Under the pieces are notes generated by a model that worked only from the letters and a program-made list of their open reading frames with translations, was not told the origin of the DNA and did not search any database. From positions 21,989 to 85,988 of the forward strand of contig NZ_FOGH01000008.1 of NCBI RefSeq assembly GCF_900111165.1: a DNA stretch of 64,000 nucleotides. The letters run 5' to 3'. Shown piece after piece: positions 1 to 8,632 of this stretch. Source of the stretch: Nitrosomonas sp. Nm51 (GTDB taxonomy: Bacteria; Pseudomonadota; Gammaproteobacteria; Burkholderiales; Nitrosomonadaceae). The position numbers were made by a program, and so were the translations under genes. How positions within the stretch are numbered: the first letter of the stretch is position 1; every line of letters starts with the position of its first letter.

Positions 1-606
1 ATATTGATCATGGAAATTATCACGAGAATCGGTCGCCGGATAAATATAGACTGATTGACCGCTATGTGTGGCTTGTCCAGATGAGAAATCTTTATAATGG
101 TTCTGAAAATTATGATAAAAGAGATAACTACTCATTTCTTCTGCTGAAGCGTTGGGATAAGGATGCGCGGCCTGGTACGGGCGCGCAGTTTGTGGATGAG
201 ACACCAGCATCGACGTTGCAGGTTTGTCGACTTCAGCAGGTGCGGCATTGGACTGGTCTGCCACAACAATAGGCTGCGTTTGCAAATATACATCATTCAT
301 GACAAGCCATGCTGTAACCATTGCAAATACTGATGCCGCTGTGGCAAAGGCAAAAACTTTTGTCCTGGAATTTCCATAGGTGCGTTTACTGGGTTTGAGC
401 ACCGTAGGTTCAACTGCTAGCTGTTGTCTGACACGACGTGTAAGATTTGTTGGAAAAGTATCCGGCTGCCTTAATATATCACCGATTAAATGGTAGGTTT
501 CCCACTCCTGATGTAAACCCTGTTCTTTCTTAATTGTTTCGATTATTTTAAGGGCGTCTGAACTTGCCAGCTCACCATCCATTAATTCGGATACTTTATT
601 CTTCAC
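1..606 (-). CDS. rseA: Anti-sigma-E factor RseA family (partial, runs off window)
   Basis: The minus-strand frame is open from a GTG at 606 to base 1 (202 codons) without a stop, so the C-terminus lies outside. The GTG is 1 base after the rpoE stop and has a good ribosome site (AAGAGGTGG) about 5 bases upstream. The N-terminus reads VKNKVSELMDGELASSDALK, the typical RseA N-terminal sigma-binding start. A single hydrophobic segment near residues 100-120 (VFAFATAASVFAMVTAWLV) would be the inner-membrane anchor, followed by a periplasmic tail. Family knowledge: RseA holds sigma-E at the membrane until regulated proteolysis releases it. Co-transcribed with rpoE. Its length already equals most family members, so little should be missing. 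Confidence 0.8.
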   Translation of the reverse strand, partial: MKNKVSELMDGELASSDALKIIETIKKEQGLHQEWETYHLIGDILRQPDTFPTNLTRRVRQQLAVEPTVLKPSKRTYGNSRTKVFAFATAASVFAMVTAWLVMNDVYLQTQPIVVADQSNAAPAEVDKPATSMLVSHPQTARPYQAAHPYPNASAEEMSSYLFYHNFQNHYKDFSSGQATHSGQSVYIYPATDSRDNFHDQY

Positions 607-607
607 T

Positions 608-1207
608 TTACCACCTCTTATCTTTACTTGTACCCAGTAAAGGGCGTAATTTCTCAGATATTGCTTCGCGCGCTCTAAAAATCCGCGAACGCACCGTGCC
701 TATCGGACATTCCATAATGTTTGCAATGTCCTCATAACTCAATCCTTCAATTTCTCGCAAAATGATTGCAGTTCTTAATTCATTTGGCAATTCTTCTAAT
801 GTCCGGTTCACCGTTTGAGCAATCTGTTTACTCATCAGTTCACTTTCTGGCGTATGCATCTCGCGTAAAATGCCACCTTCTTCAAAATTTTCAGCCTCCT
901 CGCTGTCAATACCATGCAGTGTCGGTGCTTTTCTGCCATGAGACACTAGATAATTCTTGGCGGTGTTAATGCCTATTCGATACAGCCAAGTATAAAACGC
1001 ACTATCACCACGAAAAGAGGGTAATGCCCTATACGCTTTGATAAATGCTTCTTGCGCTACATCTTCAACTTCGGCCGGGTCGCGAATAAACTGTGAAAGC
1101 AAACGCATCAACTTGCGCTGATATTTAGCAACCAATAAGTCAAATGCGCGTTTATCGCCATTTTGTACCCGCTCCACTAATTGCTGATCGACTTCACGAT
1201 CACCCAT
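608..1207 (-). CDS. rpoE: RNA polymerase sigma-E factor (ECF)
   Basis: 199-residue ECF sigma factor directing transcription of envelope-stress genes. Region 2 (DLLVAKYQRKLMRLLSQF and the VAQEAFIKAYRALPSF stretch) binds the -10 element and core polymerase. Region 4 (LPNELRTAIILREIEGLSYE followed by IANIMECPIGTVRSRIFRAR) recognises the -35. The frame extends 27 codons further upstream, but the start at 1207 (MGDREVDQQLVERV) matches the normal family N-terminus and has AAGGATCAGGCAGG upstream. The rseA GTG follows 1 base after the stop, the usual rpoE-rseA operon. A possible sigma-E-type promoter lies about 120 bp upstream, consistent with autoregulation. Confidence 0.95.
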   Translation of the reverse strand: MGDREVDQQLVERVQNGDKRAFDLLVAKYQRKLMRLLSQFIRDPAEVEDVAQEAFIKAYRALPSFRGDSAFYTWLYRIGINTAKNYLVSHGRKAPTLHGIDSEEAENFEEGGILREMHTPESELMSKQIAQTVNRTLEELPNELRTAIILREIEGLSYEDIANIMECPIGTVRSRIFRAREAISEKLRPLLGTSKDKRW

Positions 1208-1335
1208 CCTGCCTGATCCTTGCGCATTAAGAATTGAAAAAATTGCTATAGATACAATATGGCTGTTATTAAAAGCCAGCGGGATCAAGTATACCTATTC
1301 AGCAGGGTCACGAAAACCAATAAGCTTCATTCATT

Positions 1336-1363
1336 GAAGACAACAAGCTGTGCGTGATAGTTC
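1336..1363 (-). promoter_or_regulatory. Candidate sigma-E-type promoter upstream of rpoE
   Basis: Reading leftward, GAACTA (1363-1358) and GTCTTC (1341-1336) are separated by 16 bases. This resembles the ECF sigma-E pattern GAACTT-N16-GTCTAA. The implied transcription start is about 120 bases before the rpoE start. Pattern match by eye only. Confidence 0.3.
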
Positions 1364-1373
1364 ATTGATCATT

Positions 1374-1401
1374 CGCTAATATCATATGAATAGAGTACTA
1401 G
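1374..1401 (-). repeat. Dispersed palindromic repeat, copy 1 (single end)
   Basis: On the minus strand this reads CTAGTACTCTATTCATATGATATT in two overlapping parts: CTAGTACTCTAT, then TCATATGATATTAGCG. It is the same end found at 41070, 46849, 52832 and 53452. It lies between rpoE and queF. Only one end is recognisable here. Confidence 0.65.
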
Positions 1402-1505
1402 AACCCTAGGGAGACCTAAAAAAGATTTCAGTGCCACTCGGTAGTAACTGCCCGGGATTATTTAACTACCCAACGTTATGGTATGAAATAAATTGACACA
1501 GATCG

Positions 1506-1925
1506 TTATTTTCTAATATTTGTTTGTTCATCAAATTGATTCAACGAAACAACAGGTTGCGGGATCCACCCGGGTTTGCGATGGTCGACTGTGACATTGG
1601 TAAATATGCCGCCGCGCACAAAAAAGCGCGCGGTTAAGCGGATATATCTCGGTTTTAAAACAGCGACAAGATCTTCAAGTATCTGGTTAGTCACAGCTTC
1701 ATGAAAAACCGCTTCGTTCCGGAATGACCAAATATACAGCTTAAGGCTTTTAAGTTCGACACATTTCTTATCCGGAATATAATCTAAAATCAAAGTGGCA
1801 AAATCAGGCTGGCCGGTTTTTGGGCATACACACGTAAATTCCGGTATCTCCATATGAATTTGATAGTCCTTTTTAACAAAAGGATTAATAAATGTTTCAA
1901 GCTGCTTGCTGGGCTTAGTTGACAT
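1506..1925 (-). CDS. queF: NADPH-dependent 7-cyano-7-deazaguanine reductase (QueF)
   Basis: 139-residue single-domain (type I, YkvM-like) QueF, which reduces the nitrile of preQ0 to the amine of preQ1 with two NADPH in queuosine synthesis. The catalytic cysteine is Cys34 in [13 protein letters not shown], with the conserved Asp41 seven residues on. The QueF signature VELKSLKLY is present at about residues 56-64, and FHEAVTNQI supplies the conserved His-Glu region. Length matches the short bacterial form. It is divergent from smc, with about 120 bp between starts. queA and tgt of the same pathway lie at 30193-32309. Confidence 0.95.
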   Translation of the reverse strand: MSTKPSKQLETFINPFVKKDYQIHMEIPEFTCVCPKTGQPDFATLILDYIPDKKCVELKSLKLYIWSFRNEAVFHEAVTNQILEDLVAVLKPRYIRLTARFFVRGGIFTNVTVDHRKPGWIPQPVVSLNQFDEQTNIRK

Positions 1926-2048
1926 TCAGCGTTCTCTTCCTGGTGTTAATTCAGTTACAATAAACAAACTTTTACTTCATGCAATTTTGCATAGCGTCCA
2001 CATTTTCGAATCATTCTATTATAACCGCTGTATCCAGCTCATTAGAAA

Positions 2049-5000
2049 TTGCGCCTCGCTAAAATCAAACTCGCCGGTTTCAAATCATTCGTCGAACCGA
2101 CTGTTATTCCGGTCACCGATGATCTGGTGGGTATTGTGGGTCCCAATGGGTGTGGTAAGTCCAATATTATCGATGCCGTACGCTGGGTGCTGGGCGAATC
2201 GAAAGCATCCGCCCTGCGCGGTGAATCCATGCAAGACGTCATTTTTGGCGGCACTGCGAATCGAAAACCTGTCGGCCGTGCCAGTGTTGAACTTGTATTT
2301 GATAACAGTCTGGGCAAAGCAGGCGGCGCCTGGTCAAGTTATGCAGAGATCGCCATAAAACGTATTATCCAACGGGACGGCAATTCAAACTACTACATCA
2401 ACAATATTCATGTCAGGCGTCGCGATATAGCCGACCTCTTCCTGGGCACCGGCATCGGTGGTCGCGGTTATGCCATCATAGAGCAAGGTATGATCTCGCG
2501 TATTATTGAAGCCAAACCACAGGAACTGAAACATTTTCTTGAAGAAGCGGCAGGCATCTCCAAATATCGTGAAAGAAGACACGAGACAGAATCAAGACTC
2601 ACCGACACCCGCAAAAACCTTACTCGTCTCGAAGACATTTCAAGTGAACTTAGCAAACAGATTGGTCATTTGAATGGTCAGGCTGAAATTGCCATCAAGT
2701 ACAATGCACTCAAACAACAGCTGCAAGAAACGCAGCAAATACTCTGGCTGCAGCATAAAATTGAAATTATCAGCCAGCGCCAGGCCATAGAGAAGGAAAT
2801 CGAAACGACTGAGCAAACTTTAGCGGCAGAAATTACTGCATTTCAATCCGGCAAGGCCCAAAGAGAAGAAACACGCGCGCGCGAACAACAACTTAGCGAG
2901 AAGCTGCATGAACTGCAAGGCCAGTTATACGCTGCCAACGCCGATAAAGCACGTATCGAGCAGGAAATCAAACAATTTCACAAAAACAAAGAGCGGCTTT
3001 CAGCTCAAATACTGGATATTGAAAAACAGATTGCCCGGAATCAACAGCAACTTGACGCGGCTAAGGGCAACCTGCAGCACTGGTTGTCGCAGAGATGCCA
3101 TGCACAGAATTCACGCGAAGAGTGCATGCAAATCTGGCAAGTAGAAAACAGCAAACTACCCGAATCAGAAACAACTTTCAGCCGATGTCAAAAGACATTC
3201 GATTCATTGCAACAGAGTCTGATCGTGGCTGAACAAGCTTACAGTCTGGAAAAAACGCATCTGCAGCATGCAAACAAGACGATCCAGCAGCTTGAATCGC
3301 GCAATGACCGTCTGCGCCAGGAACTTGGTTCGCTGACAGCTCCCGATAGCGAGACACTAAAGTCTATTGAATTAAATTTAAACCAGGTAGGCGGCCAATT
3401 AAAGCAGACAGAAAAAGAGCTTGCACAAACGAAAACGGACTTTTCTGAGGAAAGTGTCCGCAAGGACAAGATCTCCGCACAAGTTCATGAAATACAGAAA
3501 AAAATATCGCATCTGCAAGCGCAGTTTAATGTCCTGCACCATCTGCAACAAGGCATAGAAAATAATGAAGCGCTTGCTAACTGGCTGCATAAGCATGCAC
3601 TGGCATCCGCACCGCGTTTATGGCACTGCGTACATATTGATAAAGAATGGGAAAATGCACTCGAATCCATTCTATACGGACGCCTAAACGGCCTGGGACT
3701 ACCGCAGCTTGAAATCATACAAGACTGGGAGAATGATTTACCCCCTGGCAAACTATCTATTTTTGAATTTCAGCAATTGGATAACCAGGCACGTGCCGAC
3801 CATCAAGATCGGCCGGTCAGGCAGAACGACTGGAAAGTATTATCCAGCTTCCTGTCATGCAGCAATCAAAATATGACCCCTGTTCTCGGCGAGTGGCTCA
3901 GACATGTGTATGTCATCGAATCTATCCACGACGCTATACAGCAAAGACACCAATTAAAGCCCGATGAAAAATTCGTAACGCGCGAGGGACATGTTATTTC
4001 GCGCACCAGTATCCAGTTTCACTCTTCTGAGTCTCAATTGCACGGTGTTCTATCCCGGCAGCGCGAACTCGACCAGATTCAAACCGAGATTAAAGCGCTG
4101 GAAAAGAAACTGAATGATCAGCAGTCGCTTCTTAGACAATCTGTTGCTAACCATGAAAAAATTCAGCAAACCATACAATCTTGCCAGGTAAATCTGCAGC
4201 AGCTGGCACAACAGCAGCACCATTTACAACTTGAGAAAATAAAACTTTCTCAAATTCATGAACAGGCTGCGCAACGCAAAAATGCGATCATGGCAGAGCT
4301 GAAAGAAATTGAACAGGAGCTGGTTGCAGAAAACAAACAAAAAGCGCATGCTGAAATGCAATCAACAGGCTATCATAATCAAATTGAAGTCAATAAAAAA
4401 CAGGCTGAAACGGCAAAAAATGAATTAGCAACCGCTCGACAGCAGCTTGCCGACCACCAGTTAGCAGTACAAAACTATAACAAGAAAACTCAAGAAGCGG
4501 TTTTTGACGAAAAAATATGTCAGAATAAAATCAGTGATATAGAAAATTCAATCAGTACACTTGATGATGAGGGCGTACATTTATCGACCAAACGAGACCA
4601 GATATTATCGGAGAAAAATCAACAGGATGATACATCCTTAAAAAACCAGCTAAACGATTGCAGGATTCAAGGTAACCAGCTGGAACAAAGTGTTACAAAG
4701 ATACGTGGCAAACTTGACCACACAAGAAATCAAGCGCGGACGGCTGAAGACCTGTTGATGGCGTCGGAACAGAAACAAGCGTCTATCCGTGAATCGTTGA
4801 ACGGACTGTATTTGAAAAAACAGGAATGCAATCTTCTGGAAGCGCGGTACACTGAGCAACTCAACGAGACACAAGCAGTTGAAACGCAATTAATAGAATT
4901 TGTGAATCGGACAAGTATGACTGCATTGCAAGACGAAATCAATCGTATCAACAAGCAAATTACAGCGATAGGCACTGTCAACCTTGCTGCAATTAACGAA

Positions 5001-5600
5001 CTTGAAGCTGCTCGTCAACGGGAAGAAGCATTGAACATTCAAATACAAGATCTTAAAGACGCCATGAGCATCCTGGAAAATGCCATCGACCAAATCGATA
5101 AAGAAACCAAGAAACGGTTACAAGAAACTTTCCACGCAGTAAATCATAATTTAAATGAAATTTTCCCGGTTATGTTTTCCGGGGGAAGAGCCGAGCTTGT
5201 ACTTTGTGAAGGCACAATACTCGAATCCGGATTGCTGTTAACTGCGCAACCGCCCGGGAAAAAAAACAACTCCCTGCACCTGTTATCAGGCGGTGAAAAA
5301 GCATTGACAGCGCTGGCGCTTATTTTTGCGTTATTCCGGTTACGGCCAGCACCCTTCTGTCTGCTAGACGAAGTTGATGCACCGCTCGATGACACAAATA
5401 CAGGACGTTTTTGCGAATTAGTAAAAAAACTATCGCAACAGACACAATTTTTGTTTATCAGTCATAATAAAATAACAATGGAAATTGCGCAGCAGTTGAT
5501 TGGTATTACAATGCAGAGTCAAGGTGTCTCCAGCGTTGTTGCTGTAGATATTGCGAGCGTTGCAAATCTGCCAGAAAAACAGGAAACTGCGCTATCCTAA
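2049..5600 (+). CDS. smc: Chromosome segregation protein SMC
   Basis: 1183-residue structural maintenance of chromosomes ATPase. Walker A is GPNGCGKS at residues 31-38. Long coiled coils rich in Gln/Glu/Lys (about 165-490 and 650-1000) flank a hinge at about 500-640. The ABC signature LSGGEKALTALAL lies near 1078 and Walker B CLLDEVDAPLDD near 1103. The homodimer would organise the origin region with ScpA/ScpB, which are not in the window. The start is a TTG at 2049: MRLAKIKLAGFKSF is the conserved SMC N-terminus and there is no ATG nearby. The ribosome site is weak. A hairpin plus T-run follows the stop, and zipA starts 82 bp on, a common betaproteobacterial order. Confidence 0.96.
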   Translation: MRLAKIKLAGFKSFVEPTVIPVTDDLVGIVGPNGCGKSNIIDAVRWVLGESKASALRGESMQDVIFGGTANRKPVGRASVELVFDNSLGKAGGAWSSYAEIAIKRIIQRDGNSNYYINNIHVRRRDIADLFLGTGIGGRGYAIIEQGMISRIIEAKPQELKHFLEEAAGISKYRERRHETESRLTDTRKNLTRLEDISSELSKQIGHLNGQAEIAIKYNALKQQLQETQQILWLQHKIEIISQRQAIEKEIETTEQTLAAEITAFQSGKAQREETRAREQQLSEKLHELQGQLYAANADKARIEQEIKQFHKNKERLSAQILDIEKQIARNQQQLDAAKGNLQHWLSQRCHAQNSREECMQIWQVENSKLPESETTFSRCQKTFDSLQQSLIVAEQAYSLEKTHLQHANKTIQQLESRNDRLRQELGSLTAPDSETLKSIELNLNQVGGQLKQTEKELAQTKTDFSEESVRKDKISAQVHEIQKKISHLQAQFNVLHHLQQGIENNEALANWLHKHALASAPRLWHCVHIDKEWENALESILYGRLNGLGLPQLEIIQDWENDLPPGKLSIFEFQQLDNQARADHQDRPVRQNDWKVLSSFLSCSNQNMTPVLGEWLRHVYVIESIHDAIQQRHQLKPDEKFVTREGHVISRTSIQFHSSESQLHGVLSRQRELDQIQTEIKALEKKLNDQQSLLRQSVANHEKIQQTIQSCQVNLQQLAQQQHHLQLEKIKLSQIHEQAAQRKNAIMAELKEIEQELVAENKQKAHAEMQSTGYHNQIEVNKKQAETAKNELATARQQLADHQLAVQNYNKKTQEAVFDEKICQNKISDIENSISTLDDEGVHLSTKRDQILSEKNQQDDTSLKNQLNDCRIQGNQLEQSVTKIRGKLDHTRNQARTAEDLLMASEQKQASIRESLNGLYLKKQECNLLEARYTEQLNETQAVETQLIEFVNRTSMTALQDEINRINKQITAIGTVNLAAINELEAARQREEALNIQIQDLKDAMSILENAIDQIDKETKKRLQETFHAVNHNLNEIFPVMFSGGRAELVLCEGTILESGLLLTAQPPGKKNNSLHLLSGGEKALTALALIFALFRLRPAPFCLLDEVDAPLDDTNTGRFCELVKKLSQQTQFLFISHNKITMEIAQQLIGITMQSQGVSSVVAVDIASVANLPEKQETALS

Positions 5601-5619
5601 CAATAAAAAGTCTCACTCG

Positions 5620-5645
5620 GCAGCTTGGTGTAAGGCTGCTTTTTT
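5620..5645 (+). terminator. Probable intrinsic terminator after smc
   Basis: GCAGCTT and AAGGCTGC pair around a GGTGT loop with a single bulged G, followed directly by six T residues. It lies 20 bp past the smc stop and before zipA, so it may only attenuate readthrough. Confidence 0.5.
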
Positions 5646-5682
5646 CAGAAATATTCATGAAACGAGATGGTAAGGAAATAGT

Positions 5683-6861
5683 ATGGATTTATTGAACATG
5701 AGCGACCTGCAAGTTAGTTTGATCATTATTGGCATTGTTATTATTGTTGGTGTGGCTATTTTTAACTGGGCTCAGCAAGTACGCTACCGGCGCAGAATAG
5801 AATCCACCCTCGATCATCAGCATGACGATGCTTTATTTAAAAAAAATGACGCCCACAGATCGCCTGAGACGCACAAAAGAATAGAACCAGAACTCGACCA
5901 GAGCTTTTTTTTAAACAATACATCTCAACACATACCGACCATCGAACCTGGCAATATTCCTGAGATAAACAGTTTGCCTGAGGATAATTCAGAAGCTAAA
6001 ACACCTGTAGAGACAGAAACATTTTCCCCGGCAGACGTTTATGACAGCCGGTCAAACTATATCGTTATCATATCTGCAGACGACAAGATTCCGGATACAG
6101 AATTGGATAATCTTTTACAGAGAAGGTATGAATTCAGCAAGCCTTTACTTTGGTTTGGCAAAAGTGAAAAATCAAGTGCATGGGAAGAAATCACAACCGG
6201 AACAACAACCAAAGACACCAGCTTTACCAGTTTGAGAGGATGCCTGCTGCTGGCGGACAGATCGGGACCAATCAGAGAAATCGATTTATCGAAATTTCGC
6301 GATACAGTGCAGGATTTTGCTTCGCACATCGAAGCGAAAATTGAGTGCCCTGATATCGTATGCGCACATGAGCAAGCTATCTTACTCGATAAATTCTGTG
6401 CAGACGTCGATGTAATGATCGGCATCAATATTATCGGTAAAGATAACGGAGCTTTTGTCGGTACTAAAATCAGAGCCTTGGCCGAAGCCTCTGGATTCAG
6501 ACTTGAGTCCGACGGCGTCTTTAAATATCGTGATGAAAACAATCATATTTTATTTACCCTGACCAATTATGAGCCGGACGCATTCAAGCCGGATAAAATG
6601 AAAACAATAACGACACATGGCGTTACCTTTTTATTGGATGTACCGCGGGTCGCCAATGGTGAAAGAGTTTTTGATCAGATGACCCAGCTGGCAAAAATTT
6701 TTGCCAATACGCTCGGCGGTATCATGGTCGATGACAACCGCGTACCGCTCAGCGAAAACGGACTCGCCAGAAGTAAACAACAACTCATCAACATCCAGTC
6801 TTCAATGAAAGAAAATAATATTATCGCAGGCAGTCCACACGCATTGCGGTTATTCAATTGA
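5683..6861 (+). CDS. zipA: Cell division protein ZipA homologue
   Basis: 392 residues. An N-terminal membrane anchor (about residues 11-28, VSLIIIGIVIIVGVAIF) is followed by a basic RYRRR, a variable acidic/proline linker to about residue 120, and a C-terminal globular domain fitting the FtsZ-binding ZipA fold (about 235-385, including GITFLLDVPRV-like strands and a GGIMVDDNR motif near 345). ZipA tethers the FtsZ C-terminal tail to the inner membrane at the division site. The position directly after smc supports the call, since betaproteobacterial zipA is weakly conserved in sequence. AAGGAAATAGT before the ATG serves as ribosome site. Confidence 0.85.
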   Translation: MDLLNMSDLQVSLIIIGIVIIVGVAIFNWAQQVRYRRRIESTLDHQHDDALFKKNDAHRSPETHKRIEPELDQSFFLNNTSQHIPTIEPGNIPEINSLPEDNSEAKTPVETETFSPADVYDSRSNYIVIISADDKIPDTELDNLLQRRYEFSKPLLWFGKSEKSSAWEEITTGTTTKDTSFTSLRGCLLLADRSGPIREIDLSKFRDTVQDFASHIEAKIECPDIVCAHEQAILLDKFCADVDVMIGINIIGKDNGAFVGTKIRALAEASGFRLESDGVFKYRDENNHILFTLTNYEPDAFKPDKMKTITTHGVTFLLDVPRVANGERVFDQMTQLAKIFANTLGGIMVDDNRVPLSENGLARSKQQLINIQSSMKENNIIAGSPHALRLFN

Positions 6862-6927
6862 ATATTATTCAGCACATTTTTTCTTCTCATTTAAAAAAAT
6901 ATTACTCAAATCAAACGGAGAATGTTT

Positions 6928-7167
6928 ATGAGCCAGAACAGCAAAAGAACCTTTTCGCCGATCGAAATACAGCTGGAAGGCGGCAAACAATACTACTGGT
7001 GCGCCTGTGGCCGCAGTCAGTCACAACCATTTTGTGATGGATCACATAAAAATACAGCTTTTACGCCCAAAGCTTTTTCTGTAAATGAAAACAAATCCGC
7101 GTGGCTGTGCACATGTAAAAAGACAGGAAATGCGCCATTCTGTGATGGCACGCATAATAAGATATAG
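6928..7167 (+). CDS. Double CDGSH iron-sulfur domain protein
   Basis: 79 residues with two CDGSH-type [2Fe-2S] motifs: CACGRSQSQPFCDGSH and CTCKKTGNAPFCDGTH. Each has the three-Cys, one-His ligand pattern CxCx6-7Cx3H. This resembles monomeric CISD3/MiNT-like proteins, which are redox or Fe-S transfer proteins of poorly defined role in bacteria. An ATG at 6922 is also in frame, but GGAG at 6917-6920 is only 1 base from it and 7 bases from the ATG at 6928, so the second is preferred. It sits between zipA and the zapB-like gene without an obvious link to division. Confidence 0.9.
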   Translation: MSQNSKRTFSPIEIQLEGGKQYYWCACGRSQSQPFCDGSHKNTAFTPKAFSVNENKSAWLCTCKKTGNAPFCDGTHNKI

Positions 7168-7245
7168 CAGGATATGATAGACTTAGACTGAACTTTATAC
7201 TGGATGGTTTATCCTGAACATCGCTTCGAACTGCCTTGAATATTC

Positions 7246-7443
7246 ATGGACCCAGAACTCAAATTTCTAGCGGAAGAAGTCGATCGGCTTATACGCTTGT
7301 ATCAGGATGCCTGTATTGAAAATATGAAGCTGCGCCAGCAACTTGCAGAAACTAGCGCTAGAAATGAGAGATTAACCGAAAAAATTCATATTGCCAGCAG
7401 CCGTCTGGAAATCCTTTTACAGCATCTACCTGACCATGAATAA
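7246..7443 (+). CDS. ZapB-like coiled-coil protein (TIGR02449 family)
   Basis: 65-residue protein predicted to be one continuous coiled coil (LAEEVDRLIRLYQDACIENM, then LRQQLAETSARNERLTEKI). It ends in LEILLQHLPDHE, characteristic of the TIGR02449 group found directly before zapA in beta- and gammaproteobacteria. It probably acts with ZapA at the FtsZ ring as ZapB does. This is inferred from position and shape rather than clear ZapB sequence similarity. The last 8 bases overlap the zapA start, implying translational coupling. Confidence 0.8.
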   Translation: MDPELKFLAEEVDRLIRLYQDACIENMKLRQQLAETSARNERLTEKIHIASSRLEILLQHLPDHE

Positions 7444-7732
7444 TGAAGATATTTTAAAAGTCACAATCATGGGGCGCGAATTCAATATTAGCTGTTCAGA
7501 ACAAGAGCGCGCAGAACTTTTAATGGCTGCAGAATTACTGGAAAACAAAATCCATACAATCAGGCAGGAAGGAAAAATGGTCGATTCTGATCGAATTGTT
7601 ATAGCTGCGGCACTGAATATAGCGCATGAACTGCTTATTCTACGGCAGTCAAGCGGCTTTGACATTGATGAGATAAAGCGTAGAATAACGAATATTCGCA
7701 AAAAGATCAATGACGTATTGATCAAGAAATAA
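7436..7732 (+). CDS. zapA: Cell division protein ZapA
   Basis: 98-residue FtsZ-ring stabiliser. The N-terminal head (LKVTIMGREFNISCSEQERA) has the ZapA beta-strand and helix pattern, followed by the long helix used for tetramerisation (ELLILRQSSGFDIDEIKRRI). An in-frame ATG exists 45 bases upstream at 7391, but the start at 7436 gives the canonical N-terminus and overlaps the upstream stop (ATGAATAA). 6S RNA follows 48 bp downstream, the conserved zapA-ssrS arrangement of proteobacteria. Confidence 0.93.
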   Translation: MNNEDILKVTIMGREFNISCSEQERAELLMAAELLENKIHTIRQEGKMVDSDRIVIAAALNIAHELLILRQSSGFDIDEIKRRITNIRKKINDVLIKK

Positions 7733-7780
7733 CTGTCAACCAGTTGATATTTAGCGCGAATAATAGCGGATTTTTAAAAT

Positions 7781-7957
7781 AGCTCCCTGCTGTGTACGTT
7801 AAGGCTGAAATTCTTTGAACCAATTATCAATCTTGGTTGTTAACTTAAGTGGCACTGGTGTGCGAACCCTAAACGGGCTTGCCTGATGTGCTCGGGAGAC
7901 GACCACCTTGAACCATAAGGTTCAAGATGATGGTCTGGCGGCATCTGCGGGGAGCTC
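7781..7957 (+). ncRNA. ssrS: 6S RNA
   Basis: About 177 nt. The ends AGCTCCCTGC (7781) and GCGGGGAGCT (up to 7956) pair to form the closing stem. Near the 3' end, CCTTGAACC-ATAA-GGTTCAAG forms the conserved hairpin, followed by GGCGGCATCTGCGGGGAG, which strongly resembles the 3' end of E. coli 6S RNA. Position just downstream of zapA is diagnostic. Family knowledge: it mimics an open promoter and sequesters sigma70 holoenzyme in stationary phase. The usual downstream partner fau (5-formyltetrahydrofolate cyclo-ligase) is absent; IS debris follows. End coordinates are estimates. Confidence 0.85.
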
Positions 7958-8004
7958 CCACCTAATTTGTAATACACACGATTCAATGTGAGACAAGCAA
8001 ACGG

Positions 8005-8190
8005 TTAGTTAAAACTGTAACGAGCAAAGTCATTGATCAGAACATATTCAGTTAGCCTGGAAAGGTATGTTTCAGCGGATAAAGCATGCGGTTTGCATCC
8101 GGTCTGATCGTCAATATAATTGTGCGCCAGAACGTAATCCGGTTCGAAGAATTCTGTTTTCAAAACAAGTTGTACAATAGCTGTTAATAA
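8005..8190 (-). pseudogene. C-terminal fragment of an unrecognised protein
   Basis: The leftward frame ends at a stop at 8005 and gives about 60 residues of protein-like composition (VLKTEFFEPDYVLAHNYIDD, then QTGCKPHALSAETYLSRLTE). No ATG with a ribosome site lies at its upstream end. It meets the start of an IS66 fragment near 8200, so I read it as the tail of a gene truncated by that insertion. The family is not recognised. Confidence 0.3.
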
Positions 8191-8214
8191 GAAAACAGTT
8201 ACTGGGGTCACACA

Positions 8215-8406
8215 TTGACGGTTGGTGGTATTGATGTCGAAGCAACGATAACAGAAACACGAGAACTTCTGGCGAAGGATCAAGACGTATGGCCAGCATT
8301 ATGCGCAATGTTGGAAGTACCGTTAATGGTAGTGCAACTGTTGGTTAATCGTACGGGGTTCAACAGTCGCAATAGCAGCAAACCGCCGTCATCAAACAAA
8401 AATCGT
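8215..8406 (+). pseudogene. IS66-family transposase, N-terminal fragment
   Basis: The frame shows the IS66 TnpC N-terminal leucine-rich helix and NSRNSSKPPSS(N), the family hallmark that precedes the zinc-finger region. After about 64 codons similarity stops and another IS fragment begins, so the element is truncated. A different IS66 piece (DDE region) lies at 55191. Confidence 0.7.
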
Positions 8407-8443
8407 CCGCTGTGTTTACCAGTGGAAACTTTTAAAAGTCGCT

Positions 8444-8530
8444 GGTTACTGGCGAAATATCAGGGGCGCCAATGTTGATTACCTGCTGGCTGATCAGGCT
8501 TATGGTACAACTCATGACGACACTATCAAG
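8444..8530 (+). pseudogene. IS5-like transposase fragment
   Basis: In a frame different from the preceding IS66 piece the DNA encodes YWRNIRGANVDYLLADQAY, matching the conserved second-Asp region of IS5-type DDE transposases (typically IRGAxxxYLLADKGYD). Only about 30 codons are recognisable. Following sequence to 8632 is AT-rich and shows no gene. Confidence 0.5.
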
Positions 8531-8632
8531 TGTTTAATTGCATTAATTCGACATATACTTTTTAAAGAATACTCCATTACAAAACAATTGGTTGATCTGA
8601 AAAATAATACACATTATTTTTGCAATTAAACA

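Noticed and set aside
66..272. Rightward frame of 68 codons at the window start
   Set aside because: It is antisense to the clear rseA frame and has no family-like sequence.
3239..3751. Several leftward frames within smc
   Set aside because: Antisense shadows of the coiled-coil coding sequence with Ser/Cys-rich, unnatural composition.
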